Assembly: GCA_017459895.1 (NCBI GenBank)
Contig: JAFUCA010000038.1
Location: forward strand, 1-64,000
Length of the DNA stretch: 64,000 nucleotides
Reading direction: 5' to 3'
Source: Bacillota bacterium
GTDB taxonomy: Bacteria > Bacillota > Clostridia > Peptostreptococcales > Anaerovoracaceae
Each line of letters begins with the position of its first letter. Within the stretch, counting starts at the first letter, position 1. The notes under the pieces are model-generated. The model was given only the letters and a program-made list of their open reading frames with translations. It did not search any database and was not told the origin of the DNA. Positions 17,248-25,241 of this stretch are shown here, one piece after another. The translations under genes were made by a program, and so were the position numbers.

Positions 17248-18207
17248 ATGAAGAGAACCATCGATTACATCATCTCCGATCCGGAGGGCAACACCACGAT
17301 CCTGGTGCTGTCCCAGACAGAGCGAAGGGATTATCCGCAGGTAGCGAAGCTCCTGCTGGCAAAGCACCCCCAGGCGGAGCAGGTCGGCTTCATCAAGACC
17401 GACGCCGGCGGAAACCCCGTTTCCATGGAGATGTGCGGCCTGGAGTTCTGCGGCAACGCCACCAGATCCTTCGGATTCTACCGGTCGATGCTGTCCGATC
17501 CTCCGGCACGGGAGCTGGATCTTAAGGTCAGCGGCTGCGATCATCCGCTCAAAGGCTGGATCGATCCCCCGAAGCCGGGGGAGAAGGACGAAGAAGGATA
17601 CCTTTGCGGCAGGGTCCGGGTGGAGATGCCGGTTCCTACGGATATCGAGACCGTTCGGATTCCCGTTTCCGAAGAATTCGGATCTCTGGCGGAACAGCTT
17701 ACCGGAGGATGCCTCGAGGGAAGGATCGTTCACATGGATGGTATATCTCATCTGGTGATCCCCGGCGTCAGCGATTCGATGATCCGGCAGGAGGGACAGG
17801 AACGGATCGGAGAGCTGTTCTGTTTCATTCGGGACTATATATATGAAACAAACGAACGGGATATGCCAGCCTTTGGAGTGATGTTCGTGGATGAGGCGGC
17901 CGACCGTATGAATCCCATCGTCTATGTGCGGGATGTGGACACCATTTATTTCGAAGGAAGCTGCGCCTCCGGTTCCGCGGCAGCGGCCTGCGCCGCAGCA
18001 GCGGAGGATATCGCGGCGGGACGAAAGGGAAAACCTCTGGCCGGACAGCGTCCGAGGGCCTGTATGTACTCCTATCGCTTCCGGCAGCCTGCGGGAACCC
18101 TCAGCAGTGAGGTCACTGCCGACAGCGGCGCCATCACGGGACTGCAGCTGTACGGCGGCGTCCGTCAGTCGGATGTGATGCGAACCGAAACCGAAGGATC
18201 CGAATAA
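17248..18207 (+). CDS. DapF-fold amino acid racemase/epimerase, histidine-racemase (CntK)-like
   Basis: This 319-residue protein has the two-cysteine catalytic arrangement of diaminopimelate epimerases. One Cys is in MCGLEFCGNATRSFGFY, the other in YFEGSCASGSAAAACAAAAED. It is divergent from true DapF, and CGNAT resembles the branch that includes staphylococcal histidine racemase, so the substrate may be an amino acid other than diaminopimelate. No opine-metallophore genes are nearby. The start at 17248 follows GTGAGGT, 20 bases after the aminopeptidase stop. Repeat copies lie at 17549-17559 (+, as Lys-Gly-Trp) and 17866-17876 (-). Confidence 0.75.
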   Translation: MKRTIDYIISDPEGNTTILVLSQTERRDYPQVAKLLLAKHPQAEQVGFIKTDAGGNPVSMEMCGLEFCGNATRSFGFYRSMLSDPPARELDLKVSGCDHPLKGWIDPPKPGEKDEEGYLCGRVRVEMPVPTDIETVRIPVSEEFGSLAEQLTGGCLEGRIVHMDGISHLVIPGVSDSMIRQEGQERIGELFCFIRDYIYETNERDMPAFGVMFVDEAADRMNPIVYVRDVDTIYFEGSCASGSAAAACAAAAEDIAAGRKGKPLAGQRPRACMYSYRFRQPAGTLSSEVTADSGAITGLQLYGGVRQSDVMRTETEGSE

Positions 18208-18221
18208 GGAGTGGGAATTCA

Positions 18222-18791
18222 ATGAGCAAACTGACACAGCGGGCGATGGCCCAGGCGATCTCCCAGCTTTTGCAGACCAGAACCCTGGATAAGATCACCA
18301 TTAAGGACATAACGGATGCCTGCGGGCTGACGCGAAACACTTTTTATTATCATTTCCATGATGTGTACGATCTGCTGCGGTGGCTGTTCGAAGAGAAGAC
18401 CAGGGAGATCACGGAGCGATACGAAGCGCAGGACGACTGGGAAGGCGGGTTGGAGGAGACACTGCATTATCTCTACGATCACCGGGACATGTTTCTGCAC
18501 ATCTACGAATCCATCAGCGACGATTTGCTGCTGCGCTTCATCAACGAGGTTATGTACCAGCACGCCGAAGTCATCGTCCGGAAGTACACAAGAGACAAAA
18601 AGTATTCCGAAAGAGCCATCTGGATCACTGCGACCTTCTATATGGATGCCGCAGTGGGAGATGTATTTCAGTGGATCTCTTCAGGGATGAACCGGACGCC
18701 GGAGCATCTGGCGCAGGTCTACAACACGCTGTTTCACGGGACCGTCCAGGCTTTGCTGGACAGCGCCGAGAAGGCGGCGAAGGTGAAATAG
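18222..18791 (+). CDS. TetR/AcrR-family transcriptional regulator (DhaS-like)
   Basis: This 189-residue regulator has an N-terminal TetR helix-turn-helix: ITIKDITDACGLTRNTFYYHFHDVYDLLRWLF, with the usual Y-HF after the recognition helix. The C-terminal domain (EHLAQVYNTLFHGTVQALLD) resembles the DhaS-like TetR_C group. It has a strong SD (AAGGAG) and is followed by its own terminator, then by an MMPL exporter gene. By position it is the likely repressor of that exporter module; no operator is obvious. Confidence 0.92.
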   Translation: MSKLTQRAMAQAISQLLQTRTLDKITIKDITDACGLTRNTFYYHFHDVYDLLRWLFEEKTREITERYEAQDDWEGGLEETLHYLYDHRDMFLHIYESISDDLLLRFINEVMYQHAEVIVRKYTRDKKYSERAIWITATFYMDAAVGDVFQWISSGMNRTPEHLAQVYNTLFHGTVQALLDSAEKAAKVK

Positions 18792-18828
18792 GAAGGCGTT
18801 TTTGCATCAAAAGGAATTGGGCAAAAAT

Positions 18829-18865
18829 TGGCATGTGCACAAAATCTGGGCATGCCATTTTTTTT
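18829..18865 (+). terminator. Rho-independent terminator after the TetR gene
   Basis: TGGCATG at 18829-18835 pairs with CATGCCA at 18851-18857, followed by eight T residues (18858-18865). Confidence 0.85.
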
Positions 18866-18936
18866 GTATATAGATGAAAAAACCGGTCTGATTTAATATA
18901 GGATAGGTTAGTTATTTCGAACAGAAAAGGGGATGA

Positions 18937-21027
18937 ATGCATTTGCTTGGCTTTGCGAAAGCTGTAGTAAGAAGAAGAAAACTGATTATTATCGTGGCGT
19001 TGCTGCTGCTGATCCCGTCGGCCATCGGGTTTATCAATACCCGGATCAATTACGACGTGCTGACGTATCTTCCGGACAGCATCGATACCATCCGGGGACA
19101 GGACATTCTGCTGGATGAGTTCGGCAAGGGCGGCTTCGGCATGATCATGGTGGAAGGCATGGACACGAAGGACGTGGCGAAATTCAAGGCGAAGGTCGAG
19201 GATGTGCCCCACGTCGATACGGTCATCTGGTACGACTCGATCCTGGATCTGTCGGTGCCGGAGAGCATGCTGCCGGAGAATATCTATGATAAGTTCAACA
19301 GCGGCGATACGACGCTGATGGCGGTATTCTTTGACCGGCCGACTTCCGATGACGAGACGCTGGACGCGGTGGTGAAGATCCGTAAGCTGGGCGGACAGCA
19401 GGCGTTTCTCAGCGGCATGAGCTGCTTCGTAGAGGATCTGAAGGAGCTCATCGAAAAAGAAGAGCCGATCTATGTTGCGGTGGCGGTGCTTCTGGCCATG
19501 ATCGTCCTGGGAATCTTCATGAATTCCTTCGCGCTGCCGCTGCTGTTCATCAGCGGGATAGGTATGGCGATCATCTATAATATGGGCTCCAATATTTTCA
19601 GCGGGGAGATCTCGTTTATCACCGAGGCCATCGCGGCGGTACTGCAGCTGGCAGTCACCACGGATTATTCCATATTCCTCTGGCACAGCTATGAGGAACA
19701 CCGATATGAACTGAAGATGGACCGGGAGGAGGCCATGGCCAACGCCATCGCCAAGACCCTGGTCTCCATATCCAGCAGCTCCCTGACCACCATCGCCGGA
19801 TTCATCGCTCTGTGCTTTATGACCTTCCGGCTGGGAATGGACATGGGCGTCGTGCTGGCCAAGGGGGTCCTGATCGGCGTCATCTCCAGTGTGACGATCC
19901 TGCCGAGCCTTCTGCTGTGCTGTGAAAAATTCATCAACAAGCTGCGTCACCGTCCGGTGGTACCGAAATTCGACCGCCTTTCCGCAGCCATCGTGAAACG
20001 GCCGATCATCTTCGCCTTGATCTTCCTGATCCTGCTGGGACCGGCGTTCTACGGGTACCGGCATACGGATGTGTACTATAAGCTGGACCAGAGCATTCCT
20101 CAGGATCTGCCCTTCGCCGTGGCCAACGATAAACTGGCGGATGACTTCAACATGAACTGCACCCATATGCTTCTGATCGGCGCGGACACGCCCCAGAAGG
20201 ATGTCCGGGATATGATGAAGGAGATCGACAAGGTGGACGGCGTCGGCTACACCCTGAGTCTGGAGGGGACTCTGGGGCCGACCTTCCCGGATTCCATGGT
20301 GCCGGGCAGTCTGGAAGGAACGCTGAAGAGCGACAACTACGAGCTTGCCATCATCAACTCGGAATACGCGGTGGCAAGCGATGAGGTCAACAAACAGATC
20401 ACGGAGCTGAACGACATCATCGGCAAATATGATTCCGGGGCAATGCTCATCGGAGAGGCGCCCTGTACCAGAGACCTGATCAAGATCACCGACCGGGACT
20501 TCAAGGTCGTTACGGCGGTTTCCGTGGCGGCGATCTTCCTGATCATACTGATTGCGCTGCAGTCCATCGCGCTGCCGATCATTCTGGTGGCGTCCATCGA
20601 ACTGGGCATTTTCATCAATCTGGGAATACCGTTCTATACGGGTTCGGTGCTGGCGTTTATCACTTCGATCATCATCAGTACGGTTCAGCTGGGATCCACG
20701 GTGGATTACGCCATATTGATGACCAACCGATACAAACGGGAGCGCTTTTCCGGAAGGGATAAGAGGGAAGCGATCCGCATCGCCCATGCGACGAGCATGC
20801 CTTCCGTCATGGTCAGCGCCCTCAGCTTTTTCGCGGCGACCATCGGCGTCGGCATCTATTCGGACATCGATCTGATCGGATCCCTGTGCCTGCTCATGGG
20901 ACGGGGCGCCATCATCAGTCTGCTGGTGGTCATGTTCATCGTGCCGTCGTTCTTCGTGCTGTTCGATGGGATCATCGTGAAAACCAGCCGGGGATTTATT
21001 GACAAAACCAGAGATGACTCTATATAA
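18937..21027 (+). CDS. MMPL/RND-superfamily transporter
   Basis: This 696-residue membrane protein has two MMPL halves, each with one membrane helix, an extracytoplasmic domain (about 35-165 and 385-510) and a bundle of five helices. Polar residues in TTDYSIFLWHSYEEHR and STVDYAILMTNRYKRER mark the proton-relay helices. MMPL proteins export lipids, siderophores or hydrophobic compounds using the proton gradient. A TetR gene lies upstream and a secreted heptad-repeat protein downstream. The ATG at 18937 follows AAAAGGGG; an overlapping ATG at 18933 is in another frame. Confidence 0.9.
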   Translation: MHLLGFAKAVVRRRKLIIIVALLLLIPSAIGFINTRINYDVLTYLPDSIDTIRGQDILLDEFGKGGFGMIMVEGMDTKDVAKFKAKVEDVPHVDTVIWYDSILDLSVPESMLPENIYDKFNSGDTTLMAVFFDRPTSDDETLDAVVKIRKLGGQQAFLSGMSCFVEDLKELIEKEEPIYVAVAVLLAMIVLGIFMNSFALPLLFISGIGMAIIYNMGSNIFSGEISFITEAIAAVLQLAVTTDYSIFLWHSYEEHRYELKMDREEAMANAIAKTLVSISSSSLTTIAGFIALCFMTFRLGMDMGVVLAKGVLIGVISSVTILPSLLLCCEKFINKLRHRPVVPKFDRLSAAIVKRPIIFALIFLILLGPAFYGYRHTDVYYKLDQSIPQDLPFAVANDKLADDFNMNCTHMLLIGADTPQKDVRDMMKEIDKVDGVGYTLSLEGTLGPTFPDSMVPGSLEGTLKSDNYELAIINSEYAVASDEVNKQITELNDIIGKYDSGAMLIGEAPCTRDLIKITDRDFKVVTAVSVAAIFLIILIALQSIALPIILVASIELGIFINLGIPFYTGSVLAFITSIIISTVQLGSTVDYAILMTNRYKRERFSGRDKREAIRIAHATSMPSVMVSALSFFAATIGVGIYSDIDLIGSLCLLMGRGAIISLLVVMFIVPSFFVLFDGIIVKTSRGFIDKTRDDSI

Positions 21028-21084
21028 TTAGTTGAGACTAACTCCGAAAAAACAACCTGATCACAAGCTCAGAGGAGGAACAGA

Positions 21085-23067
21085 ATGAAATCAGGAAAGA
21101 AATATCTGGCGATCGCTGCTGCGGTATCCCTCATGGGAATGACCGCTGCTCCAGCCTTTGCAGCATCCGAAATCACGAAGGAAGAGACGGTCTATGTCGT
21201 GACCGAGGCGGACGGCTCCCAGAGCGATGTGACCGTCAGCGACCATCTGGCCAACGGCGAAGGACTGGATCAGATCCACGACCGCTCGAATCTGAAGGAC
21301 ATCGAGAACGTCAAGGGAGATGAGACCTTCGAGCAGGGAGCGGAGGATGCGCTGGTCTGGAATGCCGAGGGGAATGATATTTTTTATCAGGGCAGCACCG
21401 ATCGTGAGGTCCCGGTCAAGATCAGCATCTCCTATTTCCTGAACGGGGAAGAGGTGCAGGGAAGCGAGATGGACGGCGCCTCCGGCGATGTGAAGATCGT
21501 GATCTCCTACCGGAATACGGCGGTGGATGAGAACGGAACGACCGTCCCGTTTCTGGTCATGACGGGATTCATCTGTGAGGATGACACCTTCACCGACATT
21601 GACATCGATCACGGCAAGGTCATCGATGACGGCGACAAGAAGGTGGTCGCGGCGCTGGCGGTGCCGGGGCTGGAGGATGCCCTGGACATCGACGAGGATC
21701 TGGTGGATCTGGATCTGTCGGATACGGTGACCATCACCGGAACGGCGAAGGATTTTTCCGTACAGGATATGATGAGCCTGGTGACCAATTCCGTGTTCGA
21801 TGAAATCGACACCGATGACTTCGGCGATCTGGATTACGACGATGAGATCAAGGAGCTGGATAAGGGCGCGAAGGCTCTGATGGACGGATCGGAGGAGCTG
21901 TATAACGGCATCCATCAGCTGAATGAGTCCGTGCCGACGCTGACGAAGGGCATCACGCAGCTGGACAACGGGGCGCTGCAGCTGCGGGGCAGTCTGAAGA
22001 CCCAGCTGAAGAAGATCGCGGAGGCGGCGGATCAGCTGCACGAAGGAACGGACAACGTCCTGGGCGGACTGAAGCAGATGAAGACGGGCCTGGATAAAGG
22101 CGATGGAACTGCCAGCAACCCGGGAGCGATCAGCGCGCTGGATCAGGTGGCTCTGGGGCTGTCCCAGGGAGCGCAGCAGGCGGCTGAGGGAGCGAAGACC
22201 CTGAGTGAGAAAGCGGAAGCCATGCGGCCGGCAGTGAACGGGCTGGCAGCCGTGGACCAGGGATTGACGGATGGTATCGCGAAAGCGGACGAAAACCTTC
22301 CTTCAGTGGAAAGCGGTCTGGAAAGCTTAAATGCGGTTGATGTGGATTCCCTCATCGCGGTCATCCAGGCTTCCGACATGGACAATGCCTATAAGCAGGC
22401 TGTGATCGAGACCCTTGCCGGATATAAGCAGACCGCCAATGGAGCGGTGCAGATCGCGGATGCGGAATATAACGGTCTGGTCAAGGCGCAGACGGGTACC
22501 AGCCAGATCTATGCAGGCCTCGAGAACGTGCCGGATCAGCTGAGCGCGGCGGCATCCTCGCTGGGAGAATCCGCCGACGGTATTCAGACCGCTTCCGGCG
22601 TCGTCTCTGCGGTGGAGCAGGGGCTGAAGACCATGTCCGACAGCCTCGGAGCCTACGATAAGGATGCCGAGACGCAGACGACCCTCATCGGCGGTATGAC
22701 AGTCATTACCTCCGGTCTGGATCAGATGCATTCCCAGGTCGCATCTTCGGTGGCGAAAAAGGGCAAGCTGACCAAGGCTCTCAACAAGCTGGTGGGCGGC
22801 ACCGGCGCGCTGAAGGATGGCGCGGAGAAGCTGGAGGAAGGAACCGAGGCCCTGGACGAAGGCTCCGGACAGCTGTCCGAGGGAATGGCGAAGCTCTACA
22901 AGGAAGGCATCAAGAAGATCGTGGATCTGTACAACGACGATCTGAAGGGAACGATGGATGATCTGGAGGATGTGATTGACGCCGGACAGTCCTACAAGAG
23001 CTTTACCGAGCTGCCCGACGGAATGGACGGAAACGTCAAGTTCATCTACAAGACTTCGATCTATTAA
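21085..23067 (+). CDS. Secreted protein with Leu-x-x-Gly heptad repeats, probable MMPL partner
   Basis: This 660-residue protein has a signal peptide (about 1-27, APAFAAS) and a beta-rich N-terminal region (about 30-230). A long stretch of helical heptads with recurring L-x-x-G follows (for example KALMDGSEELYNGIHQL and LKDGAEKLEEGTEALDEG). It ends in KFIYKTSIY with no membrane anchor. Such heptad proteins often accompany MMPL transporters in Firmicutes, and here the gene follows the MMPL gene by 57 bases with AGAGGAGG before the ATG. An extracellular coiled-coil adaptor is my inference. The signal peptide carries a 9-mer repeat copy (21151-21161). Confidence 0.75.
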   Translation: MKSGKKYLAIAAAVSLMGMTAAPAFAASEITKEETVYVVTEADGSQSDVTVSDHLANGEGLDQIHDRSNLKDIENVKGDETFEQGAEDALVWNAEGNDIFYQGSTDREVPVKISISYFLNGEEVQGSEMDGASGDVKIVISYRNTAVDENGTTVPFLVMTGFICEDDTFTDIDIDHGKVIDDGDKKVVAALAVPGLEDALDIDEDLVDLDLSDTVTITGTAKDFSVQDMMSLVTNSVFDEIDTDDFGDLDYDDEIKELDKGAKALMDGSEELYNGIHQLNESVPTLTKGITQLDNGALQLRGSLKTQLKKIAEAADQLHEGTDNVLGGLKQMKTGLDKGDGTASNPGAISALDQVALGLSQGAQQAAEGAKTLSEKAEAMRPAVNGLAAVDQGLTDGIAKADENLPSVESGLESLNAVDVDSLIAVIQASDMDNAYKQAVIETLAGYKQTANGAVQIADAEYNGLVKAQTGTSQIYAGLENVPDQLSAAASSLGESADGIQTASGVVSAVEQGLKTMSDSLGAYDKDAETQTTLIGGMTVITSGLDQMHSQVASSVAKKGKLTKALNKLVGGTGALKDGAEKLEEGTEALDEGSGQLSEGMAKLYKEGIKKIVDLYNDDLKGTMDDLEDVIDAGQSYKSFTELPDGMDGNVKFIYKTSIY

Positions 23068-23072
23068 TACAC

Positions 23073-23101
23073 TTGTAATTCGCCGGACACAGTGCTACAA
23101 T
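23073..23101 (+). promoter_or_regulatory. Candidate promoter of the MATE gene
   Basis: TTGTAA at 23073-23078 and TACAAT at 23096-23101 are separated by 17 bases. Transcripts from here would begin near 23108, inside or just past the first arm of the following hairpin. Only read-through RNA would contain the full hairpin. Confidence 0.5.
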
Positions 23102-23133
23102 ACTCCTTGTAAATTTTCGCAAGGAGTATTTTT
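23100..23133 (+). promoter_or_regulatory. Hairpin that terminates upstream RNA and hides the MATE ribosome binding site
   Basis: ATACTCCTTG (23100-23109) pairs perfectly with CAAGGAGTAT (23120-23129), followed by TTTT and then the ATG at 23134. The 3' arm contains the Shine-Dalgarno sequence AAGGAG (23121-23126). The element could end transcripts of the preceding gene and block translation on any read-through RNA. Confidence 0.6.
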
Positions 23134-24507
23134 ATGCAGGAAAACAAGATGGGCGTCATGCCCATTGGCAAACTGATTCTGAATATGTCCTGGCCTGCCA
23201 TCCTCTCGATGCTGATGCAGGCCATGTACAACGTGGTGGACAGCTTTTTCGTCTCCCGACTGGGGGAGCAGGCGCTGGCAGCGGTGACGTATATTTTCCC
23301 GATCCAGTTCCTGATGATCTCCGTGGCGGTGGGTACGGGCGTCGGCATCAATTCCCTGATCTCCCGGCGGCTGGGAGCGAAGCGGTTTGAGGAAGCGAAT
23401 CTGGCGGCGAGCCACGGCTACCGGCTGGCCTTCATCAGCTGGATCCCGTTTCTGATCATCGGCCTGTTTCTGGCCCGGCCCCTGATGAACTTCATGTCCG
23501 GCACTCCCTATATCGTGGAGGCGGGGTCACTGTATCTTTCCATCGTCATGATCGGCTCTCTCATGGTCTTCATTCAGTGCATCACGGAGAAGATCCTGCA
23601 GGCGACGGGCAACATGATCGTTCCGATGCTCTGCGGGCTTGTGGGCGGCATCTCCAACATCATCATGGATCCGCTGCTGATCTTCGGCCTGGGGCCATTC
23701 CCGGAAATGGGCGTTACAGGAGCTGCGGCAGCGACCCTGTTCGGCCAGCTCTTGTCCCTGATCCTGGGACAGTACGTGCTGTTCGCGAAGAAGCATCCGG
23801 TGAAGGTGAGCTTTCGCGGATGGAAGTGGAACGGGCAGATCGTCAAAGACATCTACGCTGTGGGAGGTCCCGCGATCCTGATGCAGGGGATCGGCTCGAT
23901 CCTGCAGTTCTGCATGAATCTGATCCTGGGAAGCTTCACGGAGACGGCGGTAGCGGTCATGGGCATCTACGGCAGGCTGCAGTCCTTCATCTTCATGCCC
24001 TGCATCGGCCTGAACCAGGGGGTTCTGCCCATTATGGGCTACAATTACGGCGCCCAGAACCGGCAGCGGTTCATGGAGGCGTTCAAGAAGGGATTCGCCT
24101 TCGCCTTCGTCATCATGTTCGCTGGATTTCTGGTGTTCCAGCTGTTCTCCCATCAGCTGATCGGAGCCTTCAATGCTCAGGGAAGTGAGGAGATGTATGC
24201 CATCGGCGTTCCGGCCTTCCGGGCCATCAGCTGGTGCTTCATGCCGGCATCTTTCGGCATCATGTCCTCTTCGGTGTTCCAGGCATCCGGCCACGGATTC
24301 CTCAGCCTTTGGGGCAGCCTGATCCGGCAGTTCGTCGGGATCCTGCCGCTGGCGCTGCTCTTCGCGAGAGCCTTCGGCCTGTCCATGGTCTGGTGGTCCT
24401 TCCCGCTGGCGGAGATCCTGGGGACCCTGTACTTCGCGCTGATGCTGCGCCATATGTACAAAAAAGAATTCCGGCGGATGGGTATCGCGCCGGATGAGCC
24501 GTTCTGA
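23134..24507 (+). CDS. MATE-family multidrug efflux transporter
   Basis: This 457-residue protein has about 12 membrane segments in two related halves and the typical MATE start PIGKLILNMSWPAILSMLMQAMYNVVDSFFVSRLGEQALAAVT. MATE pumps expel cationic drugs or metabolites in exchange for sodium or protons. It has its own candidate promoter and a hairpin covering its SD. It converges with the reverse-strand gene 18 bases downstream. One minus-strand 9-mer repeat lies at 24302-24312, where it encodes Ser-Leu-Trp. Confidence 0.93.
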   Translation: MQENKMGVMPIGKLILNMSWPAILSMLMQAMYNVVDSFFVSRLGEQALAAVTYIFPIQFLMISVAVGTGVGINSLISRRLGAKRFEEANLAASHGYRLAFISWIPFLIIGLFLARPLMNFMSGTPYIVEAGSLYLSIVMIGSLMVFIQCITEKILQATGNMIVPMLCGLVGGISNIIMDPLLIFGLGPFPEMGVTGAAAATLFGQLLSLILGQYVLFAKKHPVKVSFRGWKWNGQIVKDIYAVGGPAILMQGIGSILQFCMNLILGSFTETAVAVMGIYGRLQSFIFMPCIGLNQGVLPIMGYNYGAQNRQRFMEAFKKGFAFAFVIMFAGFLVFQLFSHQLIGAFNAQGSEEMYAIGVPAFRAISWCFMPASFGIMSSSVFQASGHGFLSLWGSLIRQFVGILPLALLFARAFGLSMVWWSFPLAEILGTLYFALMLRHMYKKEFRRMGIAPDEPF

Positions 24508-24525
24508 TTTTCGCGGCTGGAGCCG

Positions 24526-25131
24526 TCAGGGGTAGACGATCTCGATGGGCCAGCCTTCCTCTTCCCGGATCTCGGAGTCCAGGTCCACCATGTCACGGAT
24601 CAGGGGATCCCGGATCAGATGGGACCAGACCCGCCAGGTGGCTTTCACAAAGGCTGGATCCAGAGGGCGCTGCTGCCGTTCTTCCACCAGCGGACAGCGG
24701 TAGGGCAGCGGATCCTGATGATAGATCACATAGAGAAATCCGTCCTCATCCAGATGAGGCGCCAGAGGAAAGGTCCTGCACTGCAGCGGCCTTTTTTGTC
24801 TGGGGCAGCGGGGCGGAGTCAGACACTGGAAGAAGGGGACCCGGCCGTGCCAGCTCTCCGGGAAATCGTAATCCTCCGCCTGAAGATACCCCCAGCTGAT
24901 CCAGTCCTCGTCGAAGGTATACATCTGCTCCTCTCCGGGAAGCAGATAAAGGCCCATAGAATAATCGGCGTTTTCATCCGATGCGGCGCCGGGGGTGGAC
25001 TCCTCCGGCTCAGTGCTGCAGAGGCAGCAGGCGGCGCCGCAGAGCATCCCGCAGTCACGGTCAATTGGATTAAAAATATCCAGAAAGCGGTAAATGGCTT
25101 GAAATGAGCGTTTGCTGATTGTGGATTTCAT
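24526..25131 (-). CDS. YkgJ-like cysteine-cluster protein
   Basis: This is the only gene on the minus strand. Its 201 residues carry a cysteine cluster, CGMLCGAACCLC near residue 28, then CLTPPRCPRQKRPLQCRTFPLAPH. The second segment matches the RP-x-x-CR-x-FP signature of the YkgJ/flagellin N-methylase-like family, thought to bind zinc or an iron-sulfur cluster. The function is unknown. There is no clear SD at the start (25131). It is divergent from the activase gene across a 110-base AT-rich gap and convergent with the MATE gene. Confidence 0.75.
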   Translation of the reverse strand: MKSTISKRSFQAIYRFLDIFNPIDRDCGMLCGAACCLCSTEPEESTPGAASDENADYSMGLYLLPGEEQMYTFDEDWISWGYLQAEDYDFPESWHGRVPFFQCLTPPRCPRQKRPLQCRTFPLAPHLDEDGFLYVIYHQDPLPYRCPLVEERQQRPLDPAFVKATWRVWSHLIRDPLIRDMVDLDSEIREEEGWPIEIVYP

Positions 25132-25241
25132 AATTCATACCAGAATGCGATTGCATTATCTTCATATATATTATAGAATATATCATCTTTGAAATCTACA
25201 GATAAAAAACTACCTATATATAAGCAAAGAGGGAAGACGAA
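25132..25241. promoter_or_regulatory. Divergent AT-rich promoter region between the YkgJ-like and activase genes
   Basis: The gap is very AT-rich, with runs such as TATATATTATAGAATATAT near 25165-25183 and TATATA at 25215-25220. TTGAAA at 25189-25194 could be a -35 for the activase, but the spacing to TATATA is 20 bases. I can support that promoters lie here, not their exact positions. Confidence 0.4.

Noticed and set aside
23134-24507. MATE gene as part of the MMPL operon
   Set aside because: A terminator-like hairpin and a separate candidate promoter lie between them, so co-transcription is not supported.
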